Source: SpSt-28 sp044343155
GTDB taxonomy: Archaea; Aenigmatarchaeota; Aenigmatarchaeia; CG10238-14; SpSt-28
DNA: 15,162 nucleotides
Reading direction: 5' to 3'
NCBI GenBank assembly: GCA_044343155.1
Contig: JAVZSS010000014.1
Span: 1-15,162 of the forward strand
A program made the position numbers and the translations under genes. How positions within the stretch are numbered: the first letter of the stretch is position 1; every line of letters begins with the position of its first letter. Shown one piece after another: positions 6,815 to 12,572 of this stretch. The notes beneath the pieces are model-generated. The model did not search any database. It saw nothing but the letters and a program-made list of their open reading frames with translations, and was not told the DNA's origin.

Positions 6815-7966
6815 ATGATAGAAATAGGATTAATAGGAAAACCAAATGCTGGAAAATCTTCATTTTTAAAAGCTGCTACAATGGTTGATGTAAAAATTGC
6901 TCCTATCCCATTTACAACTCTAGAGCCAAATGTTGCTATAGCCTATGTAACAAAAGAATGCGTAGAAAAAGAATTTGGAATTAAATGCAATCCAAAAAAA
7001 GGTTATTGTGAAAATGGAATAAGGGGAATTCCAATAAAATTAATTGACCTTCCAGGAATAGTCCCACAAGCTCATCTAGGAAGAGGTCTTGGCCTAAAAT
7101 TTTTAGATGAAGCGAGAAGATGTGAAGCTTTAATTCATATTGTTGACTTTTCTGGAACCACAGATGAAGAAGGAAAGCCAGCAATTGATTATAATCCCGA
7201 AAATGATATAAAATTTGTTGAGAACGAAATAAATAATTGGTTTAAAGAAATAATAGAAAGGGGTTTGGAAAAATATAGAAGAAATTTAAAAAATATGAAA
7301 AAAGATGAAATTGTTCAAATACTTGAAAAACAGTTGAGTGGACTAGAAGTAAAAAGGAAAGATATTGAATTTGTTTTGGAAAATTTTGGCTTAGACGATT
7401 TAGAGGAATTTTCAAAAAAATTAAGAGAAATTTCAAAACCGATATTAATTGTTGCAAATAAAATTGATTTAGAATCTTCAAGAAAAAATTATGAAAGATT
7501 GAAAAACAATTATACTATTATTCCTGCATCAGCTGAAGCAGAAATAGCCCTTAAATTAGCTATACGAAAAAATTTAATTAAAATAGAAAATGGAGAAATA
7601 AAAATAATTTCTAATCTAACTATAGAACAAAAAAACGCATTGGAAAAAATAGAAAAAGAAATAATAAAAAAATTTGGAAGTACAGGAATTCAAGAAAGTT
7701 TGAATTTCGCAGTATTCAATTTACTTAATTATATTACGGTTTATCCTGTTGCAGATAGAAACAAACTAACAGATTCTGAAGGAAATGTTTTGCCAGATGC
7801 TTTTTTAGTTAAAAAAGGAACTAGATTAAAAGAATTTGCATATTTAATTCATACAGAAATAGGAGATAAATTTATTGCTGGCATTGATGTAAAAACTAAA
7901 AAAACACTTTCAGCAGATTATGAGCTTAAGGATAATGATGTAGTAGAAATAGTACATAGAAAATAG
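6815..7966 (+). CDS. ychF: Archaeal YchF/OLA1-type translation-associated GTPase
   Basis: This is a 383-aa P-loop GTPase of the Obg/YchF group. Motifs in order are G1 GKPNAGKS (residues 8-15), the switch I sequence PFTT (32-35), G3 DLPG (78-81), the family signature GRGLG-x-KFLD just after it, G4 NKID (215-218) and a PASA G5-like motif near 237. The last ~75 residues form a TGS domain (VYPVADRNKLTD onward). Bacterial and eukaryotic YchF/OLA1 carry an altered G4 and prefer ATP. The NKxD here predicts GTP specificity, as in archaeal members. The cysteines C49, C58 and C65 between switch I and G3 match the archaeal pattern of a Cys-containing insert. The protein associates with ribosomes in better studied relatives. 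The stop codon directly abuts the stop of a gene on the opposite strand. Confidence 0.92.
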   Translation: MIEIGLIGKPNAGKSSFLKAATMVDVKIAPIPFTTLEPNVAIAYVTKECVEKEFGIKCNPKKGYCENGIRGIPIKLIDLPGIVPQAHLGRGLGLKFLDEARRCEALIHIVDFSGTTDEEGKPAIDYNPENDIKFVENEINNWFKEIIERGLEKYRRNLKNMKKDEIVQILEKQLSGLEVKRKDIEFVLENFGLDDLEEFSKKLREISKPILIVANKIDLESSRKNYERLKNNYTIIPASAEAEIALKLAIRKNLIKIENGEIKIISNLTIEQKNALEKIEKEIIKKFGSTGIQESLNFAVFNLLNYITVYPVADRNKLTDSEGNVLPDAFLVKKGTRLKEFAYLIHTEIGDKFIAGIDVKTKKTLSADYELKDNDVVEIVHRK

Positions 7967-8236
7967 TTAAAAATCTAATTCTTCCGATAACAATTTTTCA
8001 TATTCATTCAATCTTTCGATTATCTTTTTCTTAGCTTCAATCAATTTCATCTTTTCCTCTTTACTCTTTACACTAGCTTCTAATAATCCTATTGCATAAA
8101 TTGCAGAATGAATCTCCAACCAAAAAAATGCTCTTTCTATTGCTTTTTGTGTATTTATATTGGCTCCACTTATGGCTTTTTCTTTCCATTTTTTATAATT
8201 CGAATAGCATATTGCAAGTTGTTTTTTTATGTCCAT
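7967..8236 (-). CDS. Small all-helical protein of unknown function (89 aa)
   Basis: The protein is entirely helical by pattern: a first helix with YKKWKEKA, a central hydrophobic helix (AIERAFFWLEIHSAIYAIGLLEAS, about residues 32-54) and a charged C-terminal helix ending LLSEELDF. A three- or four-helix bundle is likely, perhaps dimeric through the aromatic central helix. No family is recognised. The ATG at 8236 has a good TATA-like box (TATTTAAG read on the plus strand, 8258-8265) 22-29 bases upstream, which supports a separate leaderless transcript. Its stop codon sits immediately next to the ychF stop with no base between. The 24-residue-range hydrophobic helix is interrupted by charged residues, so I do not call it a membrane segment. 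Confidence 0.7.
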   Translation of the reverse strand: MDIKKQLAICYSNYKKWKEKAISGANINTQKAIERAFFWLEIHSAIYAIGLLEASVKSKEEKMKLIEAKKKIIERLNEYEKLLSEELDF

Positions 8237-8257
8237 AATTACTATATAGTAGTAAAG

Positions 8258-8265
8258 TATTTAAG
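8258..8265 (-). promoter_or_regulatory. TATA-like box for the 89-aa protein gene
   Basis: CTTAAATA (minus strand) lies 22-29 bases before the start codon at 8236, matching leaderless archaeal promoter spacing. It falls in the 62-base gap between this gene and the end of the nuclease gene. Confidence 0.5.
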
Positions 8266-8298
8266 CTTTTATATTTTTAATCATCAAAAAGTAGTTAT

Positions 8299-9552
8299 TC
8301 ACTCTATCTTAAAAATTCTTTCATTTGCTAAAGGAGCGACAGCATCAAAACCTTCCCTTTTGAGTTCTTCAGCAAATTCTTGTGTATGATCTCCATGAAT
8401 GCAAAAAACTTTTTCCGGATTCAATTTCTCAACAAATTTAAATAATTCACTTCTTCCTAAATGAGCAGAAAAATCAAGCTTCTTAACTTTCATTCTAACA
8501 TCCAATTCTTTATTATCGTAAATAAATTTTCCGGTTTCCAATAAAATTCTTCCAGGAGTACCTTCAATTTGCCAGCCGGTTAATATTAAGCTAGCTTTTT
8601 CTTTTTTATATAACTTATTTATATAATAAACAACAGGTCCTCCATTAAGCATACCACTTGTAGTTATAATTACACAAGCCTGTTTTATAATTTTCTTTCT
8701 CTTTTCAGGTTTAACAAAATTAACAAAATCTAAAGCATCCTCAAACTTCCTTTGATCTTTCAATAAATTCTTATACTTAGAAATTATAGTTGTAGCTTTT
8801 TTTGCCATACCATCCATATATATTGGATAATTTATTCCATAATTGTATAAAATCAATAAAATTTCTTGCGCTCTTCCAACAGCAAAAGCAGCTATTATTA
8901 CTGGTTCATCTTCAGAAATAGATTCATCTATAAGTCTAATTAATTCTTTCTCTTCTTCTTCTCTATTCGGATGATCTCTATCAGCATAAGTACTTTCTAT
9001 TATTAGATTTTTAACTTTTGGTAAACTCTTTTCGCACCCTTCTATAAGACGAGTATCTAATGTATTAAAATCTCCAGTATATAAGATATTTGTCTTTTCG
9101 CTTTCTAAAAAAATCATTGAGCTTCCTGGAATATGACCAGCATCAAAAAACGTTACATTAAAATCTCCTATTTTTATTTTCTTATTATAACTAACGTCAA
9201 CAAAATTTTTTACAGTTTGTTTAACATCATAAGAAGAAAAAGGTAATTCATAACCTTCTTCTGCAGAAACTTTTATTGAATCTTCAAGTAATAATTCAAC
9301 AAGCTCTTTGTTAATATTTATTGAATATATTGGGGTTGAATATTCTTTAACTAAAAGTGGTAAAGCACCAGAATGGTCTAAATGAGAATGAGAAAGTAAG
9401 ACAGCAAGTGGTCTTTCAACAGGTAAAGGAAAAATTGGTGGTATCTCTCTAGGCTTTGTACCGTAATCCAAAACCAACTTAGTATCCTTTTCTTCTACTA
9501 ATATCCCACTAGCTCCAACACAACCCATTGCACCTAAAAAACTAATTTTCAT
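8299..9552 (-). CDS. Beta-CASP metallo-beta-lactamase ribonuclease, aCPSF2 type (no KH domains)
   Basis: This 417-aa protein belongs to the CPSF-like beta-CASP nucleases that cleave RNA, with some members also acting as 5'-3' exonucleases. Metal ligands are visible: H55-x-H57-x-D59-H60 (motif 1), H140 in DAGHIPGS (motif 2), D161 in YTGDFN (motif 3). The beta-CASP motifs follow: E186 in ESTYAD (A), H364 in DFSAHLGR (B) and H386 in CIHGDH (C). The protein starts straight at the lactamase fold (MKISFLGAMG), so it lacks the N-terminal KH domains of aCPSF1 and corresponds to the aCPSF2 group. The start was set at 9552 because that ATG overlaps the stop of the upstream membrane-protein gene (ATGA) and is preceded by a purine-rich GTGGGAAA. 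An in-frame ATG four codons earlier would overlap more. Function is in RNA processing or decay. Confidence 0.92.
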   Translation of the reverse strand: MKISFLGAMGCVGASGILVEEKDTKLVLDYGTKPREIPPIFPLPVERPLAVLLSHSHLDHSGALPLLVKEYSTPIYSININKELVELLLEDSIKVSAEEGYELPFSSYDVKQTVKNFVDVSYNKKIKIGDFNVTFFDAGHIPGSSMIFLESEKTNILYTGDFNTLDTRLIEGCEKSLPKVKNLIIESTYADRDHPNREEEEKELIRLIDESISEDEPVIIAAFAVGRAQEILLILYNYGINYPIYMDGMAKKATTIISKYKNLLKDQRKFEDALDFVNFVKPEKRKKIIKQACVIITTSGMLNGGPVVYYINKLYKKEKASLILTGWQIEGTPGRILLETGKFIYDNKELDVRMKVKKLDFSAHLGRSELFKFVEKLNPEKVFCIHGDHTQEFAEELKREGFDAVAPLANERIFKIE

Positions 9553-10778
9553 AATATTTCCCACATTACAAAAATTAAGTTAAAAACAATTAACATGAAT
9601 ATTAGAAAAAGAAAAACATCTAAACATTCTTTTGCCAAATTTTTATTATTTTTATATACTACCATAAAATTTCCGAAAATGTTTAAAATTATAAGAAGAG
9701 TTAAAAATTTAGAGAATTCTATTGGTAATAAAATTGAAGAAAGGGTAACAGTTAAAGAGCTTGTATCGACTATACCTATAGGCAAAAGAAAATAAATATA
9801 TTCTTTACTAAATTTGATGTAAATCAAATTTGCAATATAGAAAATTGAAACAAATAATAACATATAAGAAAAGGCAAATTTGAGATCTAAAGGAGATTTT
9901 AAATCTAATTTTTCTTTTCCAAGTTTTTCATTTCTCAAATTTTTAAAACCTATTAGATAGCCGACAAATGAAATTAATGGTAAAAAAAGTAAATTTTTAA
10001 TATTGCTAATATTAATAAGAATAGAAAGAATGAACAATCTATTTAAAAGAGAAGAAAGAGAAATCAAAATAGAATATTTTACTATTTTTCCATTTTTCAA
10101 TTTTGAAGAAAAGAAGTTGGAAACATAAATTGAATTGATTAAACCTCCAAGAAAAGCATTTACTATAATTCCCTCTTTCTTTAAAAGCTTTATCATTATA
10201 TAAGCAAAAAAACTTAAACCAAGAATTAATATAAGAGCAAACCAAACAAATTTTAAATCTAATATTTGAAGAGGATCTATTGGATTAGTTGGTAGTATTG
10301 GATAAATTACAAAAGATATTAAACCAAATATTAAAAAATCTCTAATTTCTTCAACTTTTAGTTTATGTGCAAATTCATGCAATTTTTCTTTTAAAAATAG
10401 TATTAAAGTTAAAATAAAAGTTAAAGATAGAGAAAAAAGATATGGTTTACTTTCAAAATAAAATATGAAACCTATAAAATAAGTTAAAAGTAATGCTATT
10501 TCACTTGTAATACCGGCCTCCCCTTCTTTAATTATTTTTCTATAAAAATTTATTGAACAAAGAAAACCAAGAATTAAAAATGAGTAAAAAGAAAAAATTG
10601 GATTAAATTTATCATATAAGAAAGCTGATATTAAACCTAAGGAGCAAACTAGCATAAAAGTTCTAAAGCCAGCAAAAACTATTCCCTTTGCTCTTCTTTC
10701 TCTTTCTATACCAATTATTGCACCCATTATTAATGAAATTACAAACTTCGTTACTAGTCCTGAAAATTGTACGTCCAT
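9549..10778 (-). CDS. MgtC/SapB plus DUF4010 integral membrane protein
   Basis: This is a 409-aa polytopic membrane protein with ten or more hydrophobic segments. The N-terminal ~130 residues match the MgtC/SapB pattern, with the signature GIERERRAKG at 23-32 and AGFRTFMLV at 36-44. The C-terminal part resembles DUF4010: VIYPILPTNPIDP near residues 157-169 and a Gly-rich NAFLGGLINS near 207-216. This two-part architecture is common in bacteria and archaea. MgtC proteins are linked to magnesium stress and ATP synthase control in pathogens, but the function of the fused family is not settled. The ATG at 10778 has a TATA-like box at 10801-10808, 23-30 bases upstream. Its stop overlaps the aCPSF2-type nuclease start (ATGA), so the two are translationally coupled. 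Confidence 0.85.
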   Translation of the reverse strand: MDVQFSGLVTKFVISLIMGAIIGIERERRAKGIVFAGFRTFMLVCSLGLISAFLYDKFNPIFSFYSFLILGFLCSINFYRKIIKEGEAGITSEIALLLTYFIGFIFYFESKPYLFSLSLTFILTLILFLKEKLHEFAHKLKVEEIRDFLIFGLISFVIYPILPTNPIDPLQILDLKFVWFALILILGLSFFAYIMIKLLKKEGIIVNAFLGGLINSIYVSNFFSSKLKNGKIVKYSILISLSSLLNRLFILSILINISNIKNLLFLPLISFVGYLIGFKNLRNEKLGKEKLDLKSPLDLKFAFSYMLLFVSIFYIANLIYIKFSKEYIYFLLPIGIVDTSSLTVTLSSILLPIEFSKFLTLLIILNIFGNFMVVYKNNKNLAKECLDVFLFLIFMLIVFNLIFVMWEIL

Positions 10779-10812
10779 TAATCATTATTAATAATATTAG
10801 TTTATAAATTGT
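10779..10812. promoter_or_regulatory. Divergent promoter region, MgtC-like and DUF357 genes
   Basis: The 34-base gap between divergent starts contains the self-complementary TTTATAAA at 10801-10808. It lies 23-30 bases from the minus-strand start and fits a TATA box for it. For the plus-strand start at 10813, an AT-rich TAATAATATTAG at 10789-10800 is the likelier box, but it is weaker. Confidence 0.45.
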
Positions 10813-11088
10813 ATGAAAAATTGTGAAGAAATGGAAGAAATTTGTAGGAAAGAGATTGAAAAAATGGAAAAAATTTTTAAAGATATTAAGTTAAAAAATA
10901 AGATAGGTTTAGAGATTTTTAATCTAGCCCTTTCTTACTTTTCAGATTCTAAATATTTTTTTGAGAAAAAAGATTTTATCAGATCTTTTGAAGCCATTGT
11001 TATTAGTTGGACTTATATTGATGCTGGTCTACATTTAAATCTTTTTGAAATTCCAGAAAATTTAAAAATTTATTTTACAGTTGAATAA
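10813..11088 (+). CDS. DUF357 family protein
   Basis: The 91-aa protein is helical and carries the DUF357 signature in its second half: LALSYFSDSKYFFEKKDFIRSFEAI then WTYIDAGLHLNLFEIP, roughly residues 36-83. DUF357 is an archaeal family of unknown role whose typical pattern is a Tyr/Asp-Ala-rich helix pair of this type (Y-x-DA-x-x-F, then a turn, then DAG). The first 30 residues form an extra charged helix (EEMEEICRKEIEKMEKI). The HIT-family gene follows 7 bases after its stop, so the pair is likely co-transcribed. No metal or nucleotide-binding motif is visible. The family call is fairly sure; the role is not known. Confidence 0.8.
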   Translation: MKNCEEMEEICRKEIEKMEKIFKDIKLKNKIGLEIFNLALSYFSDSKYFFEKKDFIRSFEAIVISWTYIDAGLHLNLFEIPENLKIYFTVE

Positions 11089-11095
11089 TTCAAAA

Positions 11096-11572
11096 ATGTA
11101 TTTAGAATATTTGTGGACAAATAGAATGAAGTGGATATTAAGAAAAAGTAAAGATAGGAAATGTATTTTTTGTAAAATTGTTAAAGGAGAACTTAAAGCA
11201 AAAATCTTGAAAAGAGGTGAGGTTTTTGTTATTATGAATAACTTTCCCTATACTACTGGTCATTTATTAGTTTTTCCTAAAAAACATGTAAGAGAATTGG
11301 AAGAATTAAAAGAAGAAGAAATTTATGAAATTGTAAAGAATATAAGGGAATGTGTTTTAATTCTTAAAAAAGTATTAAAACCAAAAGGTTTTAATATTGG
11401 TATAAACTTAGGTAAAATTGCCGGAGCTAGTATTTCTCATTTACATTTTCATGTTGTTCCTAGATATGGAAGTGATGCTGGTTTTGTAGAAATCATTTCG
11501 TCAACAAAAGTAATGCCAGAACCTCTTGAAAAAACGTACAAAAAACTTAGGAAATATTTTCAATTTTCTTAG
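11096..11572 (+). CDS. HIT-family nucleotide hydrolase/transferase with zinc motif
   Basis: This 158-aa protein carries the histidine triad H115-x-H117-x-H119 in SHLHFHVVPRY. The middle to last histidine is the catalytic nucleophile region of HIT enzymes that hydrolyse or phosphorolyse dinucleoside polyphosphates or AMP conjugates. C23-x2-C26 with H64 downstream matches the zinc site of the branch related to Ap4A phosphorylase-like proteins. The opening sequence YLWTNRMKWIL followed by CIFC is the usual start of this branch, which supports choosing the ATG at 11096 over a TTG 15 bases upstream that would overlap the DUF357 gene. The exact substrate is not predictable. No signal peptide is present. 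It follows the DUF357 gene by 7 bases. Confidence 0.9.
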   Translation: MYLEYLWTNRMKWILRKSKDRKCIFCKIVKGELKAKILKRGEVFVIMNNFPYTTGHLLVFPKKHVRELEELKEEEIYEIVKNIRECVLILKKVLKPKGFNIGINLGKIAGASISHLHFHVVPRYGSDAGFVEIISSTKVMPEPLEKTYKKLRKYFQFS

Positions 11573-11583
11573 CTAAAAATATA

Positions 11584-11591
11584 TTTAAATA
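11584..11591 (+). promoter_or_regulatory. TATA-like box for the LSm gene
   Basis: TTTAAATA lies 24-31 bases before the ATG at 11615. It is in the 42-base gap after the HIT gene and fits an archaeal promoter with a leaderless or very short 5' end. Confidence 0.5.
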
Positions 11592-11614
11592 CTTGAAGTA
11601 TTATAGAATTAAGT

Positions 11615-11842
11615 ATGAACGAAAGACCCATAGATGCTCTAGATAAAGCCAAAGGAAAAAGAGTTCTAGTAAAACTAAAAAATGGAGAAGAAATAACGGG
11701 AACTTTGAGGGCATTGGATCTTCATTTGAATCTTTGGTTAGATGATGCAGAAATAAGAAAAAATGAAGAATTAAAAATAAAAGTTGGGACAATTCTCATA
11801 AGAGGAGATACAATAGTTTATGCTTCTCCTGTTTTAATATAG
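11615..11842 (+). CDS. Sm-like (LSm) archaeal RNA-binding protein
   Basis: At 75 aa this has the usual size for an archaeal Sm protein. The Sm1 motif covers about residues 14-47, with GKRVLVKLKNGEEITGTL, then the loop D35-L-H37-L-N39, whose Asp, His and Asn contact uracil bases in the ring pore. The Sm2 motif is I62-R63-G64-D65-TIVYASP. Such proteins assemble into six- or seven-membered rings that bind U-rich RNA and may assist tRNA and small RNA processing. The gene has its own TATA-like box and sits upstream of the intron-bearing tRNA-Lys gene. That adjacency is compatible with, but does not prove, a role in its maturation. Confidence 0.93.
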   Translation: MNERPIDALDKAKGKRVLVKLKNGEEITGTLRALDLHLNLWLDDAEIRKNEELKIKVGTILIRGDTIVYASPVLI

Positions 11843-11876
11843 TGGAATTAAATTTTTAAAATTTGGAAAAATATAG

Positions 11877-11885
11877 TTTTAAATA
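11877..11885 (+). promoter_or_regulatory. TATA-like box for the tRNA-Lys gene
   Basis: TTTTAAATA ends 17 bases before the tRNA 5' end at 11902. Allowing a short leader removed by RNase P, this is a plausible archaeal tRNA promoter. No SD or ORF lies in the gap from 11843. Confidence 0.4.
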
Positions 11886-11932
11886 GTATATTTAGTTTAA
11901 TGGGCCTGTAGCTCAGCCTGGTAGAGCAGCGG

Positions 11933-11953
11933 AAGCGTCTAAACGCTGCTGAG
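11933..11953 (+). other. Intron 1 of tRNA-Lys, position 30/31 (21 nt)
   Basis: This noncanonical archaeal tRNA intron interrupts the anticodon stem. Its splice sites form a canonical bulge-helix-bulge. CAGC (11927-11930) pairs with GCUG (11948-11951) as the central 4-bp helix. The 5' bulge is GG|A and the 3' bulge AG|G, each cut after the second base. The inner helix AGCG (11934-11937) pairs with CGCU (11944-11947) around a six-base loop. It would be cut by the archaeal tRNA splicing endonuclease. Confidence 0.88.
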
Positions 11954-11960
11954 GCTTTTA

Positions 11961-11996
11961 AGCCACAGGCTGTAAAAGCTCTGAGTTAATGAAGAG
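11961..11996 (+). other. Intron 2 of tRNA-Lys, canonical position 37/38 (36 nt)
   Basis: The outer helix is the mature anticodon stem. The central helix pairs CUUU (11955-11958) with GAAG (11991-11994), including one U-G pair. The bulges are UA|A and AG|A, cut after the second base. The usual inner helix is not formed directly beyond the bulge, but the intron has its own hairpin AGCC-ACA-GGCU (11961-11971). Because both flanking bases are A, a one-base shift (11962-11997) gives the same mature RNA. Confidence 0.75.
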
Positions 11997-12070
11997 ACCC
12001 GTTGGTCGCGGGTTCAAATCCCGCCAGGCCCACAGTTTTAAAATTAAAATTTTCACACAAATATTAACTA

Positions 12071-12565
12071 ATGATAAACAAAAAAGCCCTAGTTGAAGCC
12101 GCTTTATTTGTATCTAATAAACCACTAACATTAAAACAATTATCTTACAATCTAGAAATTCCTATTAAAGAAGTGGAAAATATATTGAAAGAAATTAAGA
12201 AAGAGCTTGAAAATGAAGAAAGAGGAATAATGTTATTGGAAACTCCTGAAGGCTATGAATTAGTAGTTAAACCTCAATATAGACAATATGTTCAAAAAGT
12301 TGCTCCATTTTCAGAACTAACAGAAGGAGTAAAAAGAACGCTTGCCATAATATTAGCAAAGCAGCCAGTAAAACAATCAATTCTTGCAAAAATTCAAGGA
12401 AACAAAGTGTATGAATATTTAAAAATATTAGAAAAGAAAGGATTAATCAAAACAGAAAAATTTGGAAGAACAAAAATTATAACCTTAACAAAAAATTTTG
12501 AAGAATATTTTGGAAAAAGTGTAGAAGAAGCAAAAAAGGAATTAGCAAAATTAGAAGAAAAATAG
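12071..12565 (+). CDS. scpB: ScpB-like segregation and condensation protein
   Basis: This 164-aa protein is built of two winged-helix domains, as in ScpB, the small partner of the SMC-ScpA condensin complex. The first covers about residues 1-70 (ALVEAALFVSNKPLTLKQL, then VENILKEIKKEL and GYELVVKP, a typical ScpB opening). The second covers about 84-150 (LTEGVKRTLAIILAKQPV, YEYLKILEKKGLI, then FGRTKIITLT). The final helix is charged (EEAKKELAKLEEK). ScpB binds the ScpA kleisin and helps organise the chromosome. No scpA or smc gene lies within the window. The ATG follows an AT-rich promoter-like segment after the tRNA gene. The gene ends 7 bases before the stop of the convergent surface-protein gene. 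Confidence 0.85.
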   Translation: MINKKALVEAALFVSNKPLTLKQLSYNLEIPIKEVENILKEIKKELENEERGIMLLETPEGYELVVKPQYRQYVQKVAPFSELTEGVKRTLAIILAKQPVKQSILAKIQGNKVYEYLKILEKKGLIKTEKFGRTKIITLTKNFEEYFGKSVEEAKKELAKLEEK

Positions 12566-12572
12566 CCATTAC

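Larger units (their letters stand above)
11902..12032 (+). tRNA. tRNA-Lys(UUU) with two introns
   Basis: The precursor is 131 nt. The acceptor GGGCCUG (11902-11908) pairs perfectly with CAGGCCC (12025-12031), with discriminator A at 12032 and no encoded CCA. D-stem GCUC/GAGC lies at 11911-11914 and 11924-11927. T-stem GCGGG/CCCGC lies at 12008-12012 and 12020-12024 around the loop UUCAAAU. Removing 11933-11953 and 11961-11996 gives a 74-nt cloverleaf whose anticodon stem GCGGG (11929-11932 plus 11954) pairs with CCCGU (11998-12002), loop CUUUUAA, anticodon UUU. Each intron is flanked by a bulge-helix-bulge fold. The first is a textbook match; the second has weak inner pairing. The high G+C content contrasts with the surrounding DNA. 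Confidence 0.93.

Noticed and set aside
8108..8389. 93-aa plus-strand reading frame across two minus-strand gene ends
   Set aside because: Aromatic, low-complexity translation with no start signal; both opposite genes are well supported.
9553..9564. Upstream ATG of the aCPSF2-type gene
   Set aside because: The fold begins at MKISFLGAMG and the ATG at 9552 makes the common ATGA overlap with the previous gene.
9595..9795. 66-aa plus-strand reading frame
   Set aside because: It is the antisense of the MgtC/DUF4010 gene, with no promoter or family signal.
11081..11095. TTG start of the HIT-family gene
   Set aside because: It would overlap the DUF357 stop and add residues before the normal family start.
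11929..12002. Reading the insertion as a long variable arm (class II tRNA, Leu or Ser)
   Set aside because: The extra sequence interrupts the anticodon stem and loop, not the variable loop, and the CUUUUAA loop plus acceptor and T-stem give a clean tRNA-Lys once introns are removed.
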